Of a stretch of 64,000 nt of DNA, positions 42,400-51,304 are shown piece after piece. Origin of the DNA: Phototrophicus methaneseepsis (GTDB taxonomy: Bacteria > Chloroflexota > Anaerolineae > Aggregatilineales > Phototrophicaceae); the NCBI RefSeq assembly GCF_015500095.1, contig NZ_CP062983.1:2604001-2668000 (forward strand). The letters run 5' to 3'. Within the stretch, counting starts at the first letter, position 1; every line of letters starts with the position of its first letter. The notes under the pieces are model-generated. The model ran no database searches. It worked only from the letters and a program-made list of their open reading frames with translations, and was not told the origin of the DNA. A program made the translations under genes and the position numbers.

Positions 42400-43247
42400 C
42401 AGCAGGTTATACCCCGCCCCAAAAACCTTTTAACTGGAAGCACATTCTGCTCCATCTTGTGCTGATCCTTGGCAGCCTCGTGATGCTGCTGCCCTTTTTC
42501 TGGATGTTGAGCACCTCCTTGAAAGAGCCGCGAGAAATTTTTACGTATCCGCCAACGTGGATACCGAATACCTTTGCATGGCATAACTACCAGGATGCCC
42601 TGACGGCTATGCCGTTCGACCGCTTTTACTTCAATAGCCTGTTTGTGGCGACATCAGTCACGATCATCCAGGTGTTGACGTCTTCATTGGCGGCCTTTGC
42701 TTTTGCACGACTGCGCTTTAAAGGGCGCGATACGATTTTCTTGATTTACCTGGCCGCCTTGATGATCCCGTTCCCGGTGCTGCTTATCCCGAATTTTATC
42801 ATTACCGTTAACCTGGATTGGTATAACACTTACTGGGCGTTGATCATCCCCCCAGCGTTCTCCGCTTTCAGCACATTTTTGATGCGCCAGCACTTTCGCT
42901 CGTTACCGATGGACCTTGATGAAGCTGCCCGTATGGATGGTGCCTCGACCTTCCGCATCTGGTGGAGCATTATCATGCCCATGAGCAAGACGGCTATCGC
43001 GGCGGTCAGTATCTTTGTCTTCCTGGGTACGTGGAATGACTTCCTGTGGCCTTTGGTTGTCACCAATTCGGAAGAGATGCGCACGATCCCGGTCGGGTTG
43101 AATTCTTTCCAGGGCCAGTACAGCGTACGGTGGAACCTCTTAATGGCTGCGGCTGTTGTCGCCATGCTGCCCGTGTTAATCGTTTATGCCTTCGCCCAGA
43201 AGTGGTTCATTCAGGGTATCGCGATGACAGGTATGAACGGGCGATAG
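42396..43247 (+). CDS. sugar ABC transporter permease (MalG-like)
   Basis: A 283-residue permease with six helices. It starts with a cytoplasmic segment and LVLILGSLVMLLPFFWMLSTSLKEP, and has coupling loop LDEAARMDGASTFRIWWSIIMPMSKT. It ends FAQKWFIQGIAMTGMNGR, the usual MalG finish. It forms the importer channel with the preceding permease; translation is coupled by the ATGA overlap. A terminator follows. Confidence 0.94.
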   Translation: MTAGYTPPQKPFNWKHILLHLVLILGSLVMLLPFFWMLSTSLKEPREIFTYPPTWIPNTFAWHNYQDALTAMPFDRFYFNSLFVATSVTIIQVLTSSLAAFAFARLRFKGRDTIFLIYLAALMIPFPVLLIPNFIITVNLDWYNTYWALIIPPAFSAFSTFLMRQHFRSLPMDLDEAARMDGASTFRIWWSIIMPMSKTAIAAVSIFVFLGTWNDFLWPLVVTNSEEMRTIPVGLNSFQGQYSVRWNLLMAAAVVAMLPVLIVYAFAQKWFIQGIAMTGMNGR

Positions 43248-43606
43248 TTATCTGCGGCTGAAATGAGGTAATGAGGAAATATAAAAAGGCCAACATGATT
43301 GTTGGCCTTTTCTAATCCTGGAGCGCAATGGGAATGCTCATTGCTTTTTGATGTTCGACTATGGGGATTTTAACGAGATTGTGAAAAATAGGTCAGATTG
43401 ATGGTGTTTATTGATGGGCATTAACATATACTTCGTGGTGGCAGCAACCTGTAAGCGATGAGATGCCTCAGCATGGCACGCTTAGTGATGATAAAATGAA
43501 GTGCCACAAGTTACGCACGGGCAAAGATTGCCCATCTTCTCATAGTTACTTTTCATAGATGCTCTCTCACTCTTCCATAGTTTGGCGCTTGCCGAGAAAT
43601 GTGAAT
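43248..43606. other. gene-free interval (359 bases) before glgX
   Basis: It contains the terminator of the sugar importer. The glgX promoter must be here unless there is read-through. A longer frame of glgX enters at 43559. No other element was recognised. Confidence 0.5.
43285..43313 (+). terminator. terminator of the sugar importer operon
   Basis: Perfect 10-base stem AAAGGCCAAC / GTTGGCCTTT, loop of six, then T-rich sequence. It lies 38 bases after the MalG-like stop. Confidence 0.85.
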
Positions 43607-45694
43607 ATGACGCAGCAAACCGTAACCTTTGACATTTATCCGGGGGATGCGCTGCCGTTTGGAGCAACTCCGAAGTATGGTGGTGTTAATTTTTCGATTT
43701 ATTCTCGTTATGCGACGAGTTGTACCCTGGTTCTATTCCGCCAGGGTGAAATAACCCCCTTTGCAGAGATCCCGATTCCGAAAAGCTATCGTGTTGGTGA
43801 TGTATTTGCCATCGGCGTGCGTGGGCTGGATTACCGACAAATTGAATATGGGTATCGCATGGATGGGCCTAATATCCCCATACAGGGCCTGGTTTTCGAT
43901 CCGTCGGCGATTGTGATGGACCCTTATTCAAAGGCGGCAGGGGGCCGCATTGTGTGGGGCAAGCAGTTCGATGTGAATAATAAGTTCCAACATCGGTCAC
44001 GCATCATTGATGATGTTTTTGACTGGGGTGATGACCGTCCACTGCGAACGCCCATCGAAGACTTGATCATATATGAAATGCATGTCCGTGGTTTTACGCA
44101 GCACCCCTCGGCTGGCGCGACTTTCCCTGGTACATACCATGCGATCCAGGAGAAGATTCATTATCTGAAGGAGCTCGGTATCAACTGTGTGGAGTTGATG
44201 CCTGTTTTCGAGTTCGATGAATTTGAGAATTATCGTATTCGGCCAGATACAGGCGAAATGCTGCTCAATTATTGGGGCTATGCGCCTGTAACGTTCTTCG
44301 CACCAAAAGCTGGTTATGCTGCCGGGATGGCCCCTGGTAGTGAGGTCAATGAGTTAAAATCGCTGATTAAAGCGCTTCACGCGAATGGTATTGAAGTCAT
44401 CCTGGATGTGGTCTTTAACCACACGGCAGAGGGGAATGAGAAAGGCCCGATTATTTCCTTTAAGGGCATCGATAATTCGATCTACTACATCCTGACGCCG
44501 GATGGCTACTATTACAACTTCAGCGGGACAGGGAACACTTTTAATTGTAATCACCCGCGTGTGCGCAACTTGATTCTGGATTGTTTGCGTTATTGGGTTG
44601 CAGAATATCATGTGGATGGCTTCCGCTTCGATCTCGCTTCTGTCATGACGCGCGATGTTAATGGTATGCCGCTGCCGGATCCGCCGCTGCTGCGTGATAT
44701 GGTTGATGATCCGATCCTGAGCGGGACCAAGTTGATTGCAGAGCCATGGGATGCGGATGGATTGTATCATCTGGGGCGCTTCCCTGCGTATGGGCGCTGG
44801 GCGGAGTGGAACGGACAGTATCGCGATACGATCCGGCGATTTTTGAAAGGCGACCTGGGGCAGGCACAGGCGATGTCGCAGGCGATGACGGGGTCGCCAA
44901 CTTTGTACGCTGGTCGTGGCCCGATAGCGACGATCAACTTCATCACAGCGCATGATGGCTTTACGTTGATGGACCTTGTGAGCTATAACCAGAAGGTCAA
45001 CAAAGATAACTACGAAAATGGGGATAGCGGCGCAAACAACAATTATAGTTGGAACTGCGGTGTTGAAGGGCCAACGAATGATGCCAAGATCAACACGCTG
45101 CGCCATCGTCAGATCAAAAATGCGCTGATTATGCTGCTGACGAGCCAAGGGGTTCCGATGGTGCTGATGGGCGATGAAATGGGACGAACCCAACGTGGCA
45201 ATAACAATGCTTACTGCCAGGATAATCCAATCAGTTGGATGGATTGGGATTTTATCCAGAAGAACATCGACATCTTCGAGTTTTATAAAGCATGCATTGC
45301 CTTCAGACGGCGGCACCCGGTGCTGCGGAATGGCTATTTTTTACGCGGCGAAGATTATGCAGATAAAGGTCGCCCTGATTTAACCTGGCATGGCGTTAAA
45401 CTCAATAAGCCCGATTTTACGGGCACAAGCCGTACTCTGGCCTTCATGCTCAATGGCGATTATGGCAAAGGTGGGCTCGCCCCGGATAACCACATTTACA
45501 TTGCCATCAATATGTATTGGAAGGGCTATCGCTTTGATCTGCCACACTTGTCCAAACGACAAAACTGGCATGTCTTCGCTAATACAGGGCGCGCCAATGG
45601 AGAAATCCATCAACCAGATACAGAACCCCGTCTCGATAACCAGAAATCGATTCTTGTCCGAGGTCGTTCCATTGTGGTTCTCGTTGGCAAGTAA
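43607..45694 (+). CDS. glgX: glycogen debranching enzyme GlgX (isoamylase-type GH13)
   Basis: About 695 residues. An N-terminal CBM48-like domain (PFGATPKYGGVNFSIYSRYAT onwards) is followed by a GH13 barrel. The four conserved regions are ILDVVFNHT, GFRFDLASV (nucleophile Asp), AEPWD (acid Glu) and TAHDGFT. NNNYSWNCGVEGPT and DEMGRTQRGNNNAYCQDN are typical of GlgX/TreX. It hydrolyses alpha-1,6 branches of glycogen or imported branched glucans. ATG 43607 (MTQQTVTF) is the likely start; the frame from 43559 adds 16 unsupported residues. Ribosome site is weak for both. It lies downstream of the sugar importer but behind a terminator. Confidence 0.93.
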   Translation: MTQQTVTFDIYPGDALPFGATPKYGGVNFSIYSRYATSCTLVLFRQGEITPFAEIPIPKSYRVGDVFAIGVRGLDYRQIEYGYRMDGPNIPIQGLVFDPSAIVMDPYSKAAGGRIVWGKQFDVNNKFQHRSRIIDDVFDWGDDRPLRTPIEDLIIYEMHVRGFTQHPSAGATFPGTYHAIQEKIHYLKELGINCVELMPVFEFDEFENYRIRPDTGEMLLNYWGYAPVTFFAPKAGYAAGMAPGSEVNELKSLIKALHANGIEVILDVVFNHTAEGNEKGPIISFKGIDNSIYYILTPDGYYYNFSGTGNTFNCNHPRVRNLILDCLRYWVAEYHVDGFRFDLASVMTRDVNGMPLPDPPLLRDMVDDPILSGTKLIAEPWDADGLYHLGRFPAYGRWAEWNGQYRDTIRRFLKGDLGQAQAMSQAMTGSPTLYAGRGPIATINFITAHDGFTLMDLVSYNQKVNKDNYENGDSGANNNYSWNCGVEGPTNDAKINTLRHRQIKNALIMLLTSQGVPMVLMGDEMGRTQRGNNNAYCQDNPISWMDWDFIQKNIDIFEFYKACIAFRRRHPVLRNGYFLRGEDYADKGRPDLTWHGVKLNKPDFTGTSRTLAFMLNGDYGKGGLAPDNHIYIAINMYWKGYRFDLPHLSKRQNWHVFANTGRANGEIHQPDTEPRLDNQKSILVRGRSIVVLVGK

Positions 45695-46043
45695 GCGGCC
45701 TCCGCGCAGATATACCTCAAAGGCTAGCTATCATGCTGCCAGTATCGGCATGATAGCTATTGCCTGACTTCAGGTTTATGAACTGAGCATAACGCAGAAG
45801 GAGACACCGCTCCTTTTGCTGCTTCCTCCGCTGATTCCGTTACAATCAGACTATTTTATGAAATATGCTGATGACGTCTCTGATCGCGTATGGTTACTTC
45901 TGGATAGACCCTGCTGCTGATTGCGAATGAGCATACAGGTGGAATGCAAATTTGACATCTTCACACTTATGGATGCCGCAATCGTTTATACTACTAACTA
46001 TGAGTTGTCAAATGGGCTTAGGTTGCTTTACGCATAGAAGATT
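45695..46043. other. gene-free interval (349 bases) between glgX and rsbU-like gene
   Basis: It holds a long hairpin near its start and presumably the promoter of the phosphatase operon. TTGACA at 45952 and TATACT at 45987 are 29 bases apart, so they are not a normal promoter pair. Confidence 0.5.
45725..45759 (+). terminator. hairpin after glgX
   Basis: Perfect 12-base stem TAGCTATCATGC / GCATGATAGCTA, loop of 11. There is no T run, so it may be a protective 3' hairpin or a factor-dependent end. Confidence 0.5.
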
Positions 46044-47324
46044 ATGACTGATAAAGCCTATTACGAGGGGCAAATAAAAAAATTAGAGCATGAGCTTGGG
46101 GAAATGACTGTTGCGTTATCCCAAGCATGGGACCAGTTGGTGCCTTTTTTACAGGAAGTCCCTTTTGAAGCAAAAACAGCACAGGATATTCAACCCCTTC
46201 TGGAAGCAGTCACTGTCGCCGCAGATAGCGAGTTGGCAGGTATTTACTTATTCAAAACGGATGAATGGTACACGATCCCTGATCAGATATGCCTGACAGA
46301 TGACGCCATCCAGCAGTTGAAGGCTCTGTCGAATCATGAAACGATTGAGATGTTCATGAAAATAGGCGTGAGCAGCCATTGGGCGTTTGCGCCTATTATC
46401 TCAGAAGGTAAAAGAATTGGTGTGCTGGGGATTGGTACTTACGATGAGGCACGTCTGTTTACAGCAGTTGAACTCCGCATCATCATGCGTATGGCACAGC
46501 GTATCGCAGGCCAGATTGAGGCCGCTCAGTTGGCAACCTTCCGTGAGCGGGAAGCGATACAGGCGCGCGAGATGCAAATTGCCCACGATATTCAAAATTC
46601 AATCCAGCCAAAAGATGTACCCCAAAATAGACTGTACAAAATAGATTCCTATTGGAAGCCTGCCCGGCACGTCGGCGGTGATGCGTGGGGCTGGATGCAT
46701 CAGGTAGAAGGTCAACTGGAGTGGTTCATCCTGGATGTTGCAGGGAAGGGCTTGCCGGCTGCTCTGGCGGCTATTGGGCTGCATACAGCGATCTCTATGG
46801 CGCTGCGCCTCAATCGCTCACCAGAAGAAGCTTTGCGCATCGTCAATGAAACGCTCTACGATGCTTATACCCGTACGGATTTAATGGCAACTGCGGCCAT
46901 CCTCTCGTTAGATCTCGAAACCGGACGGCTGCAAGTTGCAAATGCAGGTCATCCACCGATCCTTGTGCAGCAGAATGGCGCATGGTTGCAGTTGGAAGCA
47001 ACGGCACCGCCCATTGGCGTGCTGCCTGACCTGGATATCGAAATGCAGGAGCTTATGCTCGGTGCAGATGATCTGATCATCACATACAGTGACGGCTTCA
47101 GTGAGATTGAAACCGGAACAGAGCTGTGGGGGCAGATGGGCCTTATACAGGCTGTTCCATCAGATACAAGCGACATTGATAGACTGACAAAGGAAATCGT
47201 CATGGCTTCGCAACAAGCCGGTGAAGCTCGTGATGACCAAACTCTCGTCACGGTGATTTATACAAAGGAAAAACACCATGCAAGAGCCAATCATACTCCC
47301 AGCCAGCCTAGAGGCCGTGTCTAA
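46044..47324 (+). CDS. RsbU-like PP2C serine phosphatase with GAF-type sensor
   Basis: A 426-residue cytoplasmic phosphatase. It has a short N-terminal coiled segment (about 1-35), a GAF-like domain (about 40-170), and a linker helix with AREMQIAHDIQNSIQP, the usual lead into SpoIIE phosphatases. The phosphatase domain spans about 195-410 with HVGGDAWG, ILDVAGKGLPAAL, NAGHPP, YSDGF and DDQTLV metal motifs. It would dephosphorylate a STAS anti-anti-sigma protein, two of which are encoded on the other strand nearby. Its last 47 bases overlap the RsbW-like gene, an unusually long overlap that encodes a basic tail. Confidence 0.92.
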   Translation: MTDKAYYEGQIKKLEHELGEMTVALSQAWDQLVPFLQEVPFEAKTAQDIQPLLEAVTVAADSELAGIYLFKTDEWYTIPDQICLTDDAIQQLKALSNHETIEMFMKIGVSSHWAFAPIISEGKRIGVLGIGTYDEARLFTAVELRIIMRMAQRIAGQIEAAQLATFREREAIQAREMQIAHDIQNSIQPKDVPQNRLYKIDSYWKPARHVGGDAWGWMHQVEGQLEWFILDVAGKGLPAALAAIGLHTAISMALRLNRSPEEALRIVNETLYDAYTRTDLMATAAILSLDLETGRLQVANAGHPPILVQQNGAWLQLEATAPPIGVLPDLDIEMQELMLGADDLIITYSDGFSEIETGTELWGQMGLIQAVPSDTSDIDRLTKEIVMASQQAGEARDDQTLVTVIYTKEKHHARANHTPSQPRGRV

Positions 47325-47676
47325 ATTTACCCAGGGCCTGGAAAAAGATTTGCAGATCTTGCCTATTGAAGTACGTACGACGTTCGTGTTGGCCGTACAG
47401 GAGCTACTGGTTAATATCGTTCAACATGCCTATGATGGCATGCCCGGACGTATTGAATTTTTAATGAAACAATCCGCTTCGGAAATCGTTCTGACCGTCA
47501 AAGATTACGCGAACAATGCTTTTAATGTCCCCGATACTATAGAAGCTCCAGATCCTTTATCACTCCCGGAGAATGGTATGGGTATGTTTATCATCTATCA
47601 ATCGTTTGATGAGGTAATCTATCAGCATGTTGAGGATGGTAATTACTGGCAACTCACCAAATCATTAGGAGCATAA
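47278..47676 (+). CDS. RsbW-like anti-sigma serine kinase (GHKL ATPase)
   Basis: A 132-residue single-domain kinase with N box VQELLVNIVQHAYDG and the last box ENGMGMFIIYQSF. The middle ATP box reads KDYANNAFNVP instead of a glycine-containing D-G-x-F, so nucleotide binding may be altered. Relatives phosphorylate a STAS protein on Ser and hold a sigma factor or other partner. No sigma factor is in the window, so the controlled partner may be something else. It starts inside the phosphatase gene and ends one base before the next. Confidence 0.88.
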   Translation: MQEPIILPASLEAVSKFTQGLEKDLQILPIEVRTTFVLAVQELLVNIVQHAYDGMPGRIEFLMKQSASEIVLTVKDYANNAFNVPDTIEAPDPLSLPENGMGMFIIYQSFDEVIYQHVEDGNYWQLTKSLGA

Positions 47677-47677
47677 A

Positions 47678-48055
47678 TTGAACGCAAAGGTATTGGTTGT
47701 CGATGATGAAAGCACGACGCGCCGCCTGGTGTCATATGCATTGCAGACGATTCATGTCGAAGTTGTTGGGGCGGAGGATGGGACCCAGGCATTAGAAATT
47801 GCCCAGGAAGAGGGTCATAACTGGGGCATGGCTTTACTCGATATAAATTTGCCAGATATGGATGGGTTCCAGGTGTTGGCGCATTTTAAAGCCATGCCCC
47901 AGATGCAGGAAGTCCCTATCATCATCTTTACAGCTCGTAATCATCCAGGGGATGAAAACGCAGCCCTAGAAGCAGGCGCAGCAGGCTTTTTGTATAAGCC
48001 ATTTAGCACCCAGGAGCTGCGCGCGCTGGTTACACGGCATCTCGGTCGTGAGTAG
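47678..48055 (+). CDS. single-domain response regulator
   Basis: A 125-residue receiver domain. Acidic pair D9-D10, phosphoacceptor D55 (ALLDINLPDMDG), Thr in IFTAR and Lys in LYKPFS. TTG start, six bases after AGGAG. It is third in the phosphatase/kinase operon and could link phosphorelay to partner switching. Its 3' end overlaps the convergent hybrid kinase gene by 26 bases. Confidence 0.92.
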   Translation: MNAKVLVVDDESTTRRLVSYALQTIHVEVVGAEDGTQALEIAQEEGHNWGMALLDINLPDMDGFQVLAHFKAMPQMQEVPIIIFTARNHPGDENAALEAGAAGFLYKPFSTQELRALVTRHLGRE

Positions 48056-50537
48056 GCTCAGTTTTTTCTAACCATTGCAGTACCGTTTCTCGTAACTCAC
48101 GGATGGAAAACGGTTTACTGATAATTTGGTTGATGCCCATTTCCAGATAGCGCTTTTGCTCATCAAGCATCACGCTGGCAGTCAGGGCAATGATCGGTAC
48201 GTGTCGATAGGGCTTCGATGAATTACGGATTTGTTTCGTAGCCTCGATGCCATCCAGAACGGGCATTTGTATATCCATGAGCACAAGGTCGTAGGTCTCT
48301 TTTTCTAGCTGTTCCAGGGCTTTTTGACCATTATCGACGGAATCGACTTGTATCTGGATGCCGGAGAGCCCCCGTTTCACGAGATCAACATTCATGTCAT
48401 AGTCATCCGCAATGAGCACACGCCCCTTAACCGTATTTGATTTGGTAGACTTTTGCGAAGTTTGTTCTCTCTTAGAAACTCGTTGTTGGATTTTTACGGC
48501 TTGGACGAGCAGGTTATACAGGCTGGATTGATCGAACGGCCACTGCCAACAGACGATATCATCTGAGTGAAGCGCAGGATCTCGCTCTGTGATGAGCACG
48601 ATTTGATGACCTAATTTTGCGACCTGATTGATGATTTCTTCGTCTTTCTCCCATGCCATATATCGCTTGAAAACGACATTGAACTTTGTATATCTCTGTG
48701 CATTCTGGTCATAGTCTTTAAGTTGCGACACTTGCTTGACTTGGACGCCCCAGTTTTCTAACTGTTGGGTCAGGACGTAACGAGCGGTACGATTATCATC
48801 TATAATGAGTATATTCAATTTGGCGAAGTCTGCCGCTGTCGAATTAGCGTGCCCATCTAACCGAGCAATGGGTAAGCCCAGTACAAAACTGAAGGTACTG
48901 CCTTCATCCACTTCACTTTCTACGAAGATATGCCCCCCCATCAATTCAACGAGTTGTTTGCTGATGGAGAGCCCAAGTCCACTACCGCCGAATTTGCGCG
49001 TGGTGCTACCATCTGCCTGGATGAAGCTATCAAAAATGCGATTGATTTTATCTTCTGCGATGCCCATCCCCGTATCTTGAACAGAGAACCGCAGGTAGAC
49101 GACATCGTCAATGGCCCGCGTGACCTCTACCCGGATAAAGACTTGGCCTTTCTGAGTGAACTTGACCGCATTGCCTGCCAGGTTCATCAATACCTGCCGG
49201 ATGCGCGTTGCATCACCAAAGACACGATAGGGCAGTGACGGATCAATGACAGTTTCCAGCTCAACGGGCTTGTCTTTAAGCTGCGGCAGCAGGGTCACTT
49301 TCACTTCATTAACGATGGCTTTGACATCGAGCGATTCAATGCCCAGGACGACCTGGCCTGTTTCTAGTTTGGAATAGTCCAGGATGTCATTGATGATATT
49401 GAGTAGACGTGACGAACTGTTGAACGCCTCTAAAGCAAATTCACGTTGAATTTCATCGAGTTGCGTCTCAAGGAGAAGTTCGAGCATACCCAGGGTGCCT
49501 GTCATAGGCGTGCGGATTTCGTGGCTCATATTGGCGACGAATTGAGCGCGCATCTGGGCTGTGCGTACCGCTTCATCACGGGCTTTAATCAGCATATGTT
49601 CGGCTTGTTGGCGCTCCAGGGCACGCGCATAGCTCTCCGCAATCGTGCGTACCATGGTGATTTCTTCGGGTAGCCATTCTCGTGCGTGGCGCGTTTCATC
49701 GTAGCCGACCATGCCCTCCAACCGCTTATTCAGGCGTAGAGGAATCCATAGAATCGACTGAATATCCTGAGGTTCCAGGATGCCATGCAAGTCATCGGGG
49801 AGTTCGCTGATGTGCGTGGGCGCGATGAGGTCGTGCTCTGCCATGAGCGGGAAAAATGACGGAAATAGTTCGTCGGCTGGCAGGCCCTGTAAGTTTTCAA
49901 TTTCTGGCTTAACGCCATGGGCACACCACTCGTGGGTGTTATCCAAAACATGGTCATTCTCACGAAAGCGAAATACATATACGCGAGAAACATCGAGCAA
50001 CTGGCCCGTCGTTGCGAGGGCCTGATTGACAGCATCGTCTATATCGTCGAGTTGCAAAAAAACGCGTGTAATCTCTCGGTTGACGAGCTCGAACTTCAAC
50101 AGGCGTTCCCAACGTCTATGAGAGTGAAATTCCTCCGTGATATCACGGTAATGCCAGAGATGCCCAATATACTCCTGGGAGTTATCCTCTACATCAAAGA
50201 AAACGGGTATGTAATCTCTGGATAAGACCCTGCCATCTGCCAGAGCGAGCGTTTCATTGAGGACAGGCTGCTTATCTTGTAGCACGGTGTTGACGCGTGT
50301 GACGAAGTCCTCTGGTTCCCTGAACATGCCTTTGGAAGTTTCCGCACTATTGGAGCAATCAGCCCCAATGAGGGATTCCGGCAATGCGGGAATCTTAAAA
50401 ATGTCGCAGAATGCCTGGTTCACCAACGTAATATGACGCGTCTCATCTTCTACAAGGACGCCGCCCTGAAGATTGGTCATAAGTTGTGATAAACGTGCAT
50501 TTGTGCGCTGAACTTCGCGTATTTCTGGTGGAATCAC
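48030..50537 (-). CDS. hybrid histidine kinase (PAS-GAF-HisKA-HATPase-REC-like-REC)
   Basis: An 835-residue cytoplasmic sensor. PAS domain at about 12-135 (ending HLWHYRDITEE), GAF at about 150-310, phosphoacceptor H339 in NMSHEIRTPMTG. The ATPase domain has LMNLAGNAVKFT, DTGMGI and GSGLGLSI. A receiver-like domain at about 573-690 keeps IIDDNRTAR but lacks an Asp at the phosphorylation strand (NVVFKRYMAW). A complete receiver follows at about 704-825 (DLVLMDIQMPVLDG). GTG 50537 is the only standard start; the frame stays open about 90 bases further up without a standard start codon, coding a Lys/Glu/Ser-rich linker-like sequence. It is the last gene of the surface-glycan/STAS run. Confidence 0.92.
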   Translation of the reverse strand: MIPPEIREVQRTNARLSQLMTNLQGGVLVEDETRHITLVNQAFCDIFKIPALPESLIGADCSNSAETSKGMFREPEDFVTRVNTVLQDKQPVLNETLALADGRVLSRDYIPVFFDVEDNSQEYIGHLWHYRDITEEFHSHRRWERLLKFELVNREITRVFLQLDDIDDAVNQALATTGQLLDVSRVYVFRFRENDHVLDNTHEWCAHGVKPEIENLQGLPADELFPSFFPLMAEHDLIAPTHISELPDDLHGILEPQDIQSILWIPLRLNKRLEGMVGYDETRHAREWLPEEITMVRTIAESYARALERQQAEHMLIKARDEAVRTAQMRAQFVANMSHEIRTPMTGTLGMLELLLETQLDEIQREFALEAFNSSSRLLNIINDILDYSKLETGQVVLGIESLDVKAIVNEVKVTLLPQLKDKPVELETVIDPSLPYRVFGDATRIRQVLMNLAGNAVKFTQKGQVFIRVEVTRAIDDVVYLRFSVQDTGMGIAEDKINRIFDSFIQADGSTTRKFGGSGLGLSISKQLVELMGGHIFVESEVDEGSTFSFVLGLPIARLDGHANSTAADFAKLNILIIDDNRTARYVLTQQLENWGVQVKQVSQLKDYDQNAQRYTKFNVVFKRYMAWEKDEEIINQVAKLGHQIVLITERDPALHSDDIVCWQWPFDQSSLYNLLVQAVKIQQRVSKREQTSQKSTKSNTVKGRVLIADDYDMNVDLVKRGLSGIQIQVDSVDNGQKALEQLEKETYDLVLMDIQMPVLDGIEATKQIRNSSKPYRHVPIIALTASVMLDEQKRYLEMGINQIISKPFSIRELRETVLQWLEKTEPTHDRDAV

Positions 50538-50610
50538 GGGACTCGTTGCCTCGCTCGCTTCTTTGTCTGGCTTATTCTCGGTTTGTTTCTTTGGATTGGT
50601 GTGGGAATCT

Positions 50611-50952
50611 TCAGAATTGTCTGATGGCTTCTTGTAAGGTATCGGCCATCACAAAAACCTGATCAAAACGCGTCAGCGTTAAAATGCGGTAGGCTGCTGG
50701 GTCCGTCGGTTTGACGAGCACGACATCACCTTCTGCATTTCTGGCTTGTTTGAGCAGGGAGACCAGGGCGGACATCCCCGCGCTGTCTATAAAGGCTGTC
50801 TGGCTGAGATCGACGATGAAATTGCGTTCGCCAGATGCTAGTAGGCGCGTTTGCTCTTCGCGCAGTGAACCAACTGTGAATGCTTCTAAGCGTCCTACAA
50901 TTTCCAGAATGTGGATGCGGACGACATACTCACGAATATGAACTTCCATCAT
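50611..50952 (-). CDS. STAS-domain protein (anti-anti-sigma-like), second copy
   Basis: A 113-residue single STAS domain. IVDLSQTAFIDSAGMSALVSL carries the predicted phosphoacceptor S57 directly after Asp, as in RsbV/SpoIIAA. The N-terminal strand EYVVRIHILEIVGRLEAFTV is typical. GAGG lies six bases before ATG 50952. It lies 8 bases after its paralogue. Likely a substrate of the RsbW-like kinase and RsbU-like phosphatase encoded convergently. Confidence 0.92.
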   Translation of the reverse strand: MMEVHIREYVVRIHILEIVGRLEAFTVGSLREEQTRLLASGERNFIVDLSQTAFIDSAGMSALVSLLKQARNAEGDVVLVKPTDPAAYRILTLTRFDQVFVMADTLQEAIRQF

Positions 50953-50960
50953 GCCTATCC

Positions 50961-51293
50961 TCAGCTCTTAAAGGCAGCTATAGCAGCGGCCTCATCCTCA
51001 TAAATGTTGAAAGCCTTATCCAGGCGAGTCAGCTCGAAGATGATGAGGACGGCTTGTTGTAACTCACTGAGGTAGAGATCGCCATTGTTCTGCCGGCAGC
51101 GCTTTAGCCCTTTGACAAGTGTCGAAAGGCCGGAGGAATCAATAAAGCCAACGCCGCTCAGGTTGACGACAACCTGGCTCGCCCTGGGGTTTTCATCGAA
51201 CCATTTGACAACATGAGGGACTTCATACGCATCGAAGCGTCCGCTAAGCTCAATGATATCCACCCCGGTGGCTGTGCGATGGTTAATTTCCAT
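50961..51293 (-). CDS. STAS-domain protein (anti-anti-sigma-like), first copy
   Basis: A 110-residue STAS domain with GVDIIELSGRFDAYEVPHV and VVVNLSGVGFIDSSGLSTLV; the phosphoacceptor would be S53. Its ribosome site (TAGGAG) overlaps the stop codon of the GT4 gene upstream, so translation is coupled to glycan biosynthesis genes. It is distinct from the second copy (roughly a third identical by eye), so the pair is not a recent duplication. Confidence 0.92.
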   Translation of the reverse strand: MEINHRTATGVDIIELSGRFDAYEVPHVVKWFDENPRASQVVVNLSGVGFIDSSGLSTLVKGLKRCRQNNGDLYLSELQQAVLIIFELTRLDKAFNIYEDEAAAIAAFKS

Positions 51294-51304
51294 ATGTTTA
51301 ACTC

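Noticed and set aside
44354-45316. 320-codon open frame on the minus strand
   Set aside because: Shadow of glgX, which has all four GH13 motifs in the other strand.
45952-45992. TTGACA and TATACT upstream of the RsbU-like gene as a promoter
   Set aside because: The spacing is 29 bases, far from the 16-18 needed.
50611-51293. The paired STAS genes as a recent duplication, or one with a lost phosphorylation site
   Set aside because: They differ in most positions, and both keep the Ser immediately after the conserved Asp (S53, S57), which is the site used in RsbV-type proteins.
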